A stretch of 24,094 nt of DNA from a virus. Every line of letters begins with the position of its first letter. Position 1 is the first letter of the stretch. The translations under genes and the position numbers were made by a program. The notes beneath the pieces were generated by a model. The model saw only the letters and a program-made list of their open reading frames with translations. It did no database searches and was not told where the DNA came from. The DNA is taken from positions 1 through 24,094 of IMG/VR virus record IMGVR_UViG_3300036828_000320; one strand, given 5' to 3'. This document shows, piece after piece, positions 17,089-22,690 of this stretch.

Positions 17089-17609
17089 GCCCCGCAGTCG
17101 ACTACGGGAAGCTCCGCGGCGAGGGCGGCGCCGTCGCCGACCACCCCGCCGACGGGCTGCACATCGCCCGGCTCGAGCGCGCCGTCCTGCAGGACACCAA
17201 GCGCGGCCAGCAAGTCCTGACCGAGTGGTCCGACCCGGACAACGTGATGTGGACCAGCTGGAACCGATTTGACCCCGACCAGTTCGGGATGCCCAGGACG
17301 CAGAAGCTGCTAGACGGGCTCGGCGTCGACCGCGCCAAGCTGACCGACGACGACGCGCTGAGCCAGGCGCTCGCTGACGTCGAGGGCGGCACCTACCAGG
17401 TCCGGACCCAGTCGCGGAAGGCCGAGCGGCGGCTAGGCGACGAGGCCGACAAGTGGTTCACCGACACGTTCGTCGAGCAGACCGTCAGCGGGCGCCAGCA
17501 GGCGCTGACGGACATACCGGCTGACACCACCGGGCTGCGGGAACCCGCTGCGCAGGGGGCGACGGCGAAGCCCGCGTCGGACTTCGACGACGACGACATC
17601 CCTTTCTAA
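17085..17609 (+). CDS. Putative phage single-stranded DNA-binding protein (DUF669-like)
   Basis: This 174-residue protein starts at ATG 17085 (ATGA overlap); upstream extension of the frame lies inside the preceding gene. It contains PADGLHIARLERAVLQDTKR, then a strand region with QVLTEWSDPDNVMWTSWNRF, and the sequence GTYQVRTQSRKAERRLGDEA, similar to the DUF669-type ssDNA-binding proteins placed beside recombinases in many phages. The C-terminus ends in DFDDDDIPF, nearly the conserved acidic tip of bacterial SSB, which recruits partner proteins. Together with the annealing-like gene this makes a recombination pair. An independent check would be a structure prediction for an OB fold. Confidence 0.65.
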   Translation: MSPAVDYGKLRGEGGAVADHPADGLHIARLERAVLQDTKRGQQVLTEWSDPDNVMWTSWNRFDPDQFGMPRTQKLLDGLGVDRAKLTDDDALSQALADVEGGTYQVRTQSRKAERRLGDEADKWFTDTFVEQTVSGRQQALTDIPADTTGLREPAAQGATAKPASDFDDDDIPF

Positions 17610-17626
17610 GCGACCGCGGCTACCCC

Positions 17627-17866
17627 GTGGGCACCTACCCCTGGCTCGTTCGCCGAACCTGGCGACGGCTCGAACAGCGCACCGGCTGGCCGCCGGCCTA
17701 CCTCAACCGGGACCACATCGGCAGCTACTGCCCCGTCGGCTGCGGCGGCACCGTCGCCGTCCAGTTCCTCGACAGCCCGCCGCGGCTCCGGTTCGAATCG
17801 GCGCGCGGCGAGGACTGCTGTTCGAGCGGCTGCCCCGCCGCCAGGATCAGCGAGGCGCTGCGATGA
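17627..17866 (+). CDS. Small zinc-ribbon protein, primase-type zinc motif
   Basis: This 79-residue protein begins at GTG 17627 without a clear ribosome binding site, 17 bases after the SSB-like gene. It has a basic helix (LVRRTWRRLEQRTGWPP) and the pattern CPVGCGG, strands, then CCSSGCPAARISEALR. A Cys pair, strand pair, Cys-x-x-x-Cys and then I-x-x-A-L is the layout of the zinc ribbon at the N-terminus of phage primases (CHC2-like). Here it stands alone, without a following TOPRIM domain. It may be a stand-alone zinc module working with the next gene, to which it is coupled by an ATGA overlap, or a remnant. Function is inferred only from the motif. Confidence 0.6.
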   Translation: MGTYPWLVRRTWRRLEQRTGWPPAYLNRDHIGSYCPVGCGGTVAVQFLDSPPRLRFESARGEDCCSSGCPAARISEALR

Positions 17867-18705
17867 CCGCGACCCGCGAGGAGTTCACCGCCGAGGACTT
17901 CGAGCGCCACGAGCGGCGCAAGCACTGGAACAACAAGCGGAAGGACGGGTCGATCCCGAGCCTGACCGACGAGATCCTCGACGACCCCGAGTGGCTGCGC
18001 GACTGGCTGACCGCGGCGCTGCGCCCCCGCCCCGGCTGGCGCGTCCTCGACTTCACCCACGGCGACGACGACGACACGCCTTGCATGCTAGAGCTCGGGA
18101 ACGGCCAGGAGCGCGCCAAGTACCGCTGGCGGACGCTGGGCAAGCTGAGCGCCTCGCCCGAGCGGTTCGACAAGTCCATCTCCGCGACCACGAGTGGGCA
18201 GCTGCGCCCGCCGCAGCTCTCGAAGAAGGAACACGGCGACGTGATTCGGGCGCTCTGCACGCTGCGGCCGGCGATCGTCGCACAGAGCGAGCCCGACCAG
18301 GCGAAGGACTGGCTGTTCAACGTGCTCGACGTCACCCGCTCGATCGAGGGCCACACGCTGCTCGACCTCGCCGGGCAGCGCGACGCGCTGGCCGCGCTGA
18401 AGTCCTACCGCGAGTTCAGCTTCCTCGACACGGTGGCGATCTGTCGGCGCCCCGAGGATCCGTGGCCGTGGCAGCCGGCGTGCCTGATCGACCGGGAGAC
18501 CGGGGCGATGGGCCTGCGGCCGCTGGAGGCGCTGACGGTGCTGCGGCACCTTCACCGCATCCAGCCGCTGCACATTCGCGTTCTGACCTACCGCTGGCGG
18601 GAGATCGGCGTCGAGTACCGCCACTTCGACCCCGGCCGCCAGCCCGGCCGCCGGCACCTGAAGGGGTGGCTTTACCTCGTCCCACCGAACCCGAGGGCTG
18701 CCTGA
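17863..18705 (+). CDS. Unknown protein of replication region
   Basis: This 280-residue soluble protein starts at ATG 17863. It opens with a charged helix (TATREEFTAEDFERHERRKH) and contains a middle strand region (RVLDFTHGDDDDTPCMLELG) and a basic segment rich in Trp/Arg. The second half has leucine-rich helices (HTLLDLAGQRDALAALKSYR, then LEALTVLRHLHRIQPLHIRV) and a basic end, GRQPGRRHLKGWLYLVPPN, which might bind nucleic acid. I do not recognise a family or a nucleotide-binding motif. Its neighbours (SSB-like protein, zinc ribbon, then the inverted-repeat cluster) suggest a role at replication initiation, but this is a guess from position. Confidence 0.6.
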   Translation: MTATREEFTAEDFERHERRKHWNNKRKDGSIPSLTDEILDDPEWLRDWLTAALRPRPGWRVLDFTHGDDDDTPCMLELGNGQERAKYRWRTLGKLSASPERFDKSISATTSGQLRPPQLSKKEHGDVIRALCTLRPAIVAQSEPDQAKDWLFNVLDVTRSIEGHTLLDLAGQRDALAALKSYREFSFLDTVAICRRPEDPWPWQPACLIDRETGAMGLRPLEALTVLRHLHRIQPLHIRVLTYRWREIGVEYRHFDPGRQPGRRHLKGWLYLVPPNPRAA

Positions 18706-18848
18706 TGGCCGTCCCCGCGTCCCCGCCGTTCCCCGCCGCCCTACGCGATCGCGCGCGCACGTGCGCGCGTTCCTCCGGAAGGGATTGGCGGGGACGCGGG
18801 GATTGTGCAGAACTGTCACAAAGTCGGGTTTCGGGGGCCGGCTGGTGA
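18705..18848 (+). CDS. Doubtful small ORF covering the inverted-repeat cluster
   Basis: An ATG at 18705 overlaps the previous stop and reads 47 codons to TGA 18846-18848, which overlaps the next GTG (18845). The overlaps on both sides copy the pattern of the real genes around it. The product (MAVPASPPFPAALRDRARTC, then basic and Ser-rich) looks unordered, and its codons are constrained by the large inverted repeat in the DNA. I think the segment is more likely a structured DNA or RNA element that happens to stay open, or a translated coupling leader. Confidence 0.3.
   Translation: MAVPASPPFPAALRDRARTCARSSGRDWRGRGDCAELSQSRVSGAGW
18712..18802. repeat. Perfect 16-base-pair inverted repeat with 59-base spacer
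   Basis: TCCCCGCGTCCCCGCC (18712-18727) is exactly matched by GGCGGGGACGCGGGGA (18787-18802). Pairing continues inward after a mismatch (TCCC 18730-18733 with GGGA 18781-18784). The spacer itself holds an 18-base palindrome at 18752-18769. This is the strongest inverted repeat I found in the window and could be a replication origin element, a protein-binding dyad or a large RNA hairpin. Confidence 0.8.
18752..18769. repeat. 18-base perfect palindrome in centre of larger inverted repeat
   Basis: CGCGCGCACGTGCGCGCG reads the same on both strands, centred between 18760 and 18761. It lies near the middle of the spacer of the 16-base-pair repeat at 18712-18802, so the whole segment could extrude as a cruciform or fold as a branched RNA. 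Confidence 0.8.
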
Positions 18849-18863
18849 CGACCGACCGGCCCC
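18834..18863. repeat. Inverted repeat around the GTG start of the next gene
   Basis: GGGGCCGG (18834-18841) and CCGGCCCC (18856-18863) form a perfect eight-base-pair stem whose 14-base loop contains the GTG at 18845. In RNA it would place the start codon in a hairpin loop and could limit translation. Directly upstream, TTGTG (18803-18807) and CACAA (18817-18821) form a weaker third dyad. Confidence 0.6.
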
Positions 18864-18967
18864 TATACGCGCTGCTCGCGGTCGTGTTCTGGAACGCGCT
18901 GGCGTTCGCCGCCGGCTGGGCCGGCGAGCAGCTGCTCCACCGCTGGCGGACCAGGAGGCCGCGGTGA
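18845..18967 (+). CDS. Very small single-span membrane protein
   Basis: From GTG 18845 the frame codes for 40 residues: a short charged start (MTTDRP), one hydrophobic helix (LYALLAVVFWNALAFAAGWA) and a basic end (HRWRTRRPR), a typical N-out/C-in small membrane protein. A longer version from 18761 would run into the inverted-repeat cluster and adds only a basic, unordered region, so the short form is chosen. The stop overlaps the next GTG (GTGA). Function unknown. Confidence 0.5.
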   Translation: MTTDRPLYALLAVVFWNALAFAAGWAGEQLLHRWRTRRPR

Positions 18968-19101
18968 CGCTCTACCGAGGCCAGACGACCGGCTACCGCC
19001 GGGACGGCCGCAGGATCTACGTGTTCGTCCGCGGTGGCCGCTGGTGGCTGCACGTCGAGCTGCTGCGGCGTGCCTGGTCGTGGCGCTGGTGGGAGCCATG
19101 A
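18964..19101 (+). CDS. Tiny basic Trp/Arg-rich protein, unknown
   Basis: A GTG at 18964 overlaps the preceding stop and gives 45 residues: VTLYRGQTTGYRRDGRRIYV followed by a segment with seven Trp residues in about 20 positions (RWWLHVELLRR, then WSWRWWEP). It is strongly basic and may form a small beta sheet. The stop overlaps ATG 19098. The unbroken chain of overlapping starts is the main reason to believe it. No family is recognised. Confidence 0.5.
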   Translation: MTLYRGQTTGYRRDGRRIYVFVRGGRWWLHVELLRRAWSWRWWEP

Positions 19102-19322
19102 CCGAGCGCACCTACGCCGACGCGATCGGCCACCTCACCGAGGCGATCGCCGTTCTCAACCGCCCCGGCGAGGGCCTCGGCGTCGCTTGGGGCCTGCAGC
19201 GCGGCCAGGCCGGCTGGTTCCACGTTGTCAAGGCTCGCGACGAGCTGGAGTGGCTCCGCGACCAGCTGATCTGGCACGACCAGCAGGAACGCGACCGGCT
19301 GGCGGGGCGAACCGATGCCTGA
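19098..19322 (+). CDS. Small helical protein, unknown
   Basis: This 74-residue protein starts at ATG 19098 (ATGA overlap). It looks all-helical: TYADAIGHLTEAIAVLNRPG, a turn with Gly, then KARDELEWLRDQLIWHDQQE. It lacks cysteines and membrane segments. It overlaps the next gene by eight bases. No family recognised; it is probably a small accessory protein of the early operon. Confidence 0.6.
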   Translation: MTERTYADAIGHLTEAIAVLNRPGEGLGVAWGLQRGQAGWFHVVKARDELEWLRDQLIWHDQQERDRLAGRTDA

Positions 19323-19554
19323 CCTCTGCCGCAGCTGCAAGGCGCCCGTGATCTGGGCGATCACCGAGGCCGGCAAGTGGACGCCGCTGAACGCCGAACC
19401 CGACTCGCGCGGCGAGTGGCGCATCTTCGGCGACACGCCCCGCGCCGTCCACGCCCCGCCCGAGCGCCGCGCCGAGCTCGCCGAGACCGGCCAGCTGTTC
19501 ACCCCGCACTGGGCAACGTGCCCGCACGCCGACCAGCACCGGAGGCCCCGATGA
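19315..19554 (+). CDS. Small zinc-binding protein of a common phage type
   Basis: This 79-residue protein has CRSCKAPVIWAITEAGKWTP at its start, a two-Cys knuckle followed by the I-W-A-x-T-E-x-G-K-x-x-P-L-N/D pattern that I know from many actinobacteriophage genomes. A second site follows near the end (HWATCPHADQHR). C5, C8 and the late Cys/His residues would bind one zinc ion. Function of this family is not known to me. It overlaps the next ATG by four bases and lies in the early operon just before the mIHF-like gene. Confidence 0.68.
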   Translation: MPDLCRSCKAPVIWAITEAGKWTPLNAEPDSRGEWRIFGDTPRAVHAPPERRAELAETGQLFTPHWATCPHADQHRRPR

Positions 19555-19871
19555 CAGTCAACACCTACCAGCGCCAGGCGTCGCTCGACCGAGCGAACCA
19601 GACGAAGGCCGAGATGGTCCAGCTCCGCAACCGGATCCGCGCCGCCGGCCGCGACGACGGCGCCCGGCTCGCCGCCGAGGCCGTCCTGCAGGCGACCAGC
19701 TCCCTGCGGTTCGCGCCGCTGCTGACGTCGATCCCCGGCGTCGGCGAGACCGCTTCTAACCGCATGCTGCACGTCGCGCGGATCAGCGCGGCCGCCCGCG
19801 TCAACTCGCGGTTCGTTGACCGGCGCCGGCGGATGCTGCTCGCCGACCTGCTCCTCGGACGGGCCGCCTGA
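19551..19871 (+). CDS. H2TH/mIHF-like DNA-binding protein
   Basis: This 106-residue protein starts at ATG 19551 (ATGA overlap; the frame upstream is inside the previous gene). After a basic helical N-terminus (TYQRQASLDRANQTKAEMVQ) it has the segment SSLRFAPLLTSIPGVGETAS followed by NRMLHVARISAAARVNSRFV and an Arg-rich helix (DRRRRMLLADLLLG). The order leucine helix, S-x-P-G-V-G turn, helix, I-x-x-x-x-R-V and final helix is that of mycobacterial integration host factor and related helix-two-turn-helix proteins. It would bend phage DNA for recombination, replication or gene control. I am fairly sure of the fold type, less of the exact role. Confidence 0.58.
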   Translation: MTVNTYQRQASLDRANQTKAEMVQLRNRIRAAGRDDGARLAAEAVLQATSSLRFAPLLTSIPGVGETASNRMLHVARISAAARVNSRFVDRRRRMLLADLLLGRAA

Positions 19872-20278
19872 TGGCGGCGTTCGTCACGACCGTCGCCCTG
19901 GCGATCACACCGATGCTCGACACGCTCGACGAGCTCGCGGGCTGCCCAGCGCCGGCGCCGGCGCACCACCACCAGCGGCCGCGGCCGCGGCGCGACCCGC
20001 CGCCGCCGCCGATGCAACAGGCGCTCGCGAGCTACTACGCCGACCCGCCCGGCTCCGCGAACGCCTGCGGGTTCGTCGCCCAGCTCGGCGTCGCCTCCAG
20101 AACGCTGCCGTGCGGCACCCACGTCCGGTTCTGCGCCGCGAGCTGCGCGACCGCGACCGTCGACGACCGGGGGCCCTACATCTACTCCCGTCTCTGGGAC
20201 CTGTCGGTCCAGCTCGCGCAGGCGATCGGCTTCGACCTCGGCGCCGGCGTCGCCCCGGTCAAGTGGGCGATCACATGA
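19871..20278 (+). CDS. Exported RlpA-like double-psi beta-barrel protein
   Basis: This 135-residue protein has a hydrophobic N-terminus (AAFVTTVALAITPML) that may be a weak signal peptide, then a His/Pro/Arg-rich linker (residues 26-48). The last part (about 50-135) is an RlpA/3D-type barrel: QALASYYADPPGSANACGFV, GVASRTLPCGTHVRFC, VDDRGPYIYSRLWDLS and GFDLGAGVAPVKW. The DRGP motif with D99 and the later D110-L-S match the conserved residues of RlpA, a septal lytic transglycosylase that cuts bare glycan strands. Extra cysteines (C66, C81, C88, C92) could form disulfides outside the cell. Its place in the early region, far from the endolysin, is odd. It could alter the wall early or block superinfection. 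Confidence 0.72.
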   Translation: MAAFVTTVALAITPMLDTLDELAGCPAPAPAHHHQRPRPRRDPPPPPMQQALASYYADPPGSANACGFVAQLGVASRTLPCGTHVRFCAASCATATVDDRGPYIYSRLWDLSVQLAQAIGFDLGAGVAPVKWAIT

Positions 20279-20301
20279 CAACCACGACGGAAGGAGGGCG
20301 C

Positions 20302-20838
20302 ATGCGCTCAACCAAGGTGGGCGCCCTCGTGGCGCTCTGGCTCGCCGCGATCGTCGCCGCGAACCTCACACTCACCCACTTCGGGCCCGGCTGGATCCTC
20401 CCCAACGCCTTCTTCCTGATCGGCCTCGACTTCATCACCCGAGACCGCCTCGCCGACTTCTGGGGCACTACCCGCTGGCTGAAGATGGCGCTGATGATCG
20501 CCGCCGGCGGCGCGCTGTCCTACTGGCTGAACCGCAACGCCGCCCAGATCGCGTTCGCCTCCACCGTCTCGTTCTGCGCCGCCGAGCTGGTCGAGGCGAT
20601 CGCCTACCACCTCCTCCGGCGGCAGCCCTGGGCCGACCGCGCGCCGAAGGCGGCGCTGCTCGCCGCCGCCGTCGACTCGGTCGTGTTCCCCACGCTCGCG
20701 TTCCACCAGTTCGTGTTCACCGTCAGCTTCGGCCAGTTCTGCGCCAAGCTCGCCGGCGCCACGTTCTGGACGTGGGTCATCGCCCGAACCGTCCCCGCCC
20801 CCGCCGTCGCGCCAGTCGTGCCCGTGGAGGCGCTATGA
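20302..20838 (+). CDS. YhhQ/VUT-family queuosine precursor transporter
   Basis: This 178-residue protein is all membrane helices. The start at 20302 is chosen because AAGGAGGG lies just upstream; ATG 20275, overlapping the previous stop, would add nine polar residues. The VUT (COG1738) pattern is visible: ALVALWLAAIVAANLTLTHF, GPGWILPNAFFLIGLDFITR followed by DRL, FASTVSFCAAELVEAIAYHL, and AAAVDSVVFPTLAF with D125. YhhQ carries preQ0 and preQ1 into bacterial cells, and phages with 7-deazaguanine DNA are known to carry YhhQ genes. The next two genes, QueD-like and DpdA-like, support that this one brings in the base precursor. It overlaps QueD by four bases. Confidence 0.8.
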   Translation: MRSTKVGALVALWLAAIVAANLTLTHFGPGWILPNAFFLIGLDFITRDRLADFWGTTRWLKMALMIAAGGALSYWLNRNAAQIAFASTVSFCAAELVEAIAYHLLRRQPWADRAPKAALLAAAVDSVVFPTLAFHQFVFTVSFGQFCAKLAGATFWTWVIARTVPAPAVAPVVPVEAL

Positions 20839-21143
20839 CCACCGTCGCGCGGCTCTACCGCTTCCGGGCGACGCACTCGCTGCCCGACTTCGCGCCGCCC
20901 TGGTGCTTCCCGCACCAGCACGACTACACCGTCGAGGTCGTCGCCCAGGGCGGCGTTGACACCGACGTCCTCGACCGCCGCTGGGCCGACACCGAGCTGC
21001 ACGGCACCGACCTCAACGAGATCGCCAACCCGTCGACCGTCGAGCACCTCGCCGAGCGGTTCCTTGACGAGATGCCCGCCGCCGTATTCGCCGTCACCGT
21101 CTGGGAGGACCAGGCGCGCTGGGGAAGGGCCGAGCGACCCTAA
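20835..21143 (+). CDS. queD: QueD-like 6-carboxytetrahydropterin synthase
   Basis: This 102-residue protein is slightly shorter than usual QueD (about 120). It shows the 6-pyruvoyl-tetrahydropterin synthase pattern: RFRATHSLPDFAPPWCFPHQ followed by HDYTVEVV. H14, H27 and H29 are the probable zinc ligands and C24 the catalytic cysteine. LNEIANPSTVEHLAERFLDE fits the second half of the active site, and E91 in VTVWED fits the pterin-anchoring glutamate. QueD converts dihydroneopterin triphosphate to 6-carboxytetrahydropterin, the first dedicated step to preQ0. It overlaps the transporter gene and abuts the DpdA-like gene. QueE, QueC and FolE are not seen in the window, so later steps would need the host, another part of the phage, or import. 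Confidence 0.8.
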   Translation: MTTVARLYRFRATHSLPDFAPPWCFPHQHDYTVEVVAQGGVDTDVLDRRWADTELHGTDLNEIANPSTVEHLAERFLDEMPAAVFAVTVWEDQARWGRAERP

Positions 21144-21851
21144 GTGCTGCACTACCACGTCACCCCGATCACCCCCCGCGAGCGGCTGCTGAGCATGGCC
21201 GGCCACTGCTTCTGCGTCAGCTTCGCCGACCCGCGCGACCTGCAGACCTGCCACGAGATCGGCCAGTCCGTGATGCTCGACAACGGCGCCTACTCGATCT
21301 GGAAGGCCGGCCGCGGCCGCGTCGACGTCGCCGCGTTCGCCCGCTGGGTCGAGCCGTGGCTCGACTTCAAAACGAGCTGGTGCGTCATCCCCGACGTGAT
21401 CGACGGCAGCGAGGACGACAACGACCAGCTGCTCCGCGAGTGGTTCGGCTACCGGCTGCCGTGGGACCAGTGCGCGCCGGTCTGGCACCTCCACGAGCCG
21501 CTCGAGCGGCTGCGGCGCCTCTGCAACGGCTACCCGCGCGTCTGCCTCGGATCCTCCGGCGCCTATGCGACGCCCGGCGACGAGCGCTGGCGCTGGCGCG
21601 TCACCGAGGTCATGAACGAGCTGTGCGGCGCCGGCGCGCCGCCGTGCTGGCTGCACATGCTCCGCGGGCTGACCGTCGCCAGCTCCTACCCGTTCGCGTC
21701 AGCCGACGGGATCGGGTCGCTCGGCAAGAACTGGAACCGCAACGGGCGGCGGCTCGACAGCGCCCGCGAGGCGCAGCGCATCGACGCCCAGCAGGGCCTC
21801 GCGCGCTGGCGCCCGGTAGCGCTGCCAACCGAACTGGAAGGAATCGCATGA
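21144..21851 (+). CDS. dpdA: DpdA-like DNA guanine transglycosylase
   Basis: This 235-residue protein starts at GTG 21144 directly after the QueD stop. It looks like a short TIM-barrel of the tRNA-guanine transglycosylase superfamily: SVMLDNGAYSIWKAGRGRVD with D46, CVIPDVIDGSEDDNDQLLRE with D84, APVWHLHEPLERLRRLC, then CLGSSGAYATPG, HMLRGLTVASSYPFASADGI with D188 and a GKNWNRNGRR end. The order D-N-G-A, P-D-V, H-x-H/E, L-G-S and S-A-D-x matches phage DpdA proteins, which exchange guanine in DNA for preQ0 or a related base. D46 or D188 would be the nucleophile. The end resembles the phage type (DpdA2 and relatives) more than the longer bacterial DpdA. Next to QueD and YhhQ-like genes, DNA rather than tRNA is the likely substrate. 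Confidence 0.72.
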   Translation: MLHYHVTPITPRERLLSMAGHCFCVSFADPRDLQTCHEIGQSVMLDNGAYSIWKAGRGRVDVAAFARWVEPWLDFKTSWCVIPDVIDGSEDDNDQLLREWFGYRLPWDQCAPVWHLHEPLERLRRLCNGYPRVCLGSSGAYATPGDERWRWRVTEVMNELCGAGAPPCWLHMLRGLTVASSYPFASADGIGSLGKNWNRNGRRLDSAREAQRIDAQQGLARWRPVALPTELEGIA

Positions 21852-22690
21852 CCCTACGGTCGTTCAGCTACGGCGCCGGCACGCAGTCGACCGCGGCGCT
21901 GGTGCTCGCCGCCCGCGGCGAGATCGACTTCCCGCTGTTCATGTTCTCGAACGTCGGCGCCGACTCTGAGAAGCCAGGGACGATCGAATACGTCCACACG
22001 GTCGCGGCGCCGTATGCGGCCGCCCACGGGATCGAGCTAGTCGAGGTCAGCCGCGTCGAGGGCAAGGGAGAGCACACCGGCGAGTCGCTGCTGGAGCACA
22101 TGGTTCGGCTAGAGAAGGGCTACCCGATCCCGATGCGGCTCGCGCCCGCCGGCATCCCCAGCAAGCGCGTCTGCACCCACAAGTTCAAGATCGACGTGAT
22201 CGCCCGCGAGCTCGAACGCCGCGGCGCTAGCAAGACGGACCCGGCGTGGGTCGGGCTCGGGATCACAACCGACGAGATCGAGCGGGCCCGCTCCGAGTTC
22301 GACCCGCGCAACCCGACGCAGCGGCGCTGCTACCCGCTGCTGGACCTGCGGCTGCATCGCAGCGACTGCGAGCGGATCATCGCCGAGGCCGGGCTGCCGC
22401 AGCCAGGGAAGTCGTGCTGCTGGTTCTGCCCGTTCCACCGCACCGAGGACTGGCGCAAGATGCGCCGCGACACGCCCGAGCTGTTCGAGAAGGCGTGCGG
22501 CGTCGAGGAGCTGCTGCAGGAGCGCCGCAAGAAGCAGCAGGCGGAGGACCCGAGCCGCGGCACCGTCTACCTGACCTCCGCCGGCGCGACGCGCGGGAAG
22601 ACGCTCCGCGAGCTGCTCGCCGACGACGAGCAGATGACCTTCGACGACGAGCTGTCGGACGCCTGCGACGGCGGCTATTGCATGACATGA
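21848..22690 (+). CDS. PP-loop ATPase, PAPS-reductase-like phage family
   Basis: This 280-residue protein starts at ATG 21848 (overlap with DpdA; GGAAGGA upstream). It begins LRSFSYGAGTQSTAALVLAA, a PP-loop nucleotide site (S7-Y-G-x-G-T-Q-S-T15) like that of PAPS reductase, DndC and other adenine nucleotide alpha-hydrolases, and continues FPLFMFSNVGADSEKPGTIE. Conserved cysteines are C109 (KRVCTHKFK) and the cluster C190-C191-W-F-C194-P-F-H-R, which may bind zinc or a metal cluster. The end GACDGGYCMT-like (ACDGGYCMT) is typical of a phage family I know from actinobacterial prophages. It may activate a substrate with ATP in the modification pathway, in place of QueC, or add sulfur or another group to DNA or RNA. 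The family is clear, the reaction is not. Confidence 0.72.
   Translation: MTLRSFSYGAGTQSTAALVLAARGEIDFPLFMFSNVGADSEKPGTIEYVHTVAAPYAAAHGIELVEVSRVEGKGEHTGESLLEHMVRLEKGYPIPMRLAPAGIPSKRVCTHKFKIDVIARELERRGASKTDPAWVGLGITTDEIERARSEFDPRNPTQRRCYPLLDLRLHRSDCERIIAEAGLPQPGKSCCWFCPFHRTEDWRKMRRDTPELFEKACGVEELLQERRKKQQAEDPSRGTVYLTSAGATRGKTLRELLADDEQMTFDDELSDACDGGYCMT

Noticed and set aside
18801-18840. tRNA or small RNA gene near the inverted-repeat cluster
   Set aside because: No cloverleaf with a T-arm GTTCRANNC pattern can be drawn; the local dyads are better explained as separate elements.
21144-21851. Host-type tRNA-guanine transglycosylase (Tgt)
   Set aside because: The protein is far shorter than Tgt (about 370 residues), lacks the C-terminal four-cysteine/histidine zinc site and sits among phage genes with QueD and a transporter.
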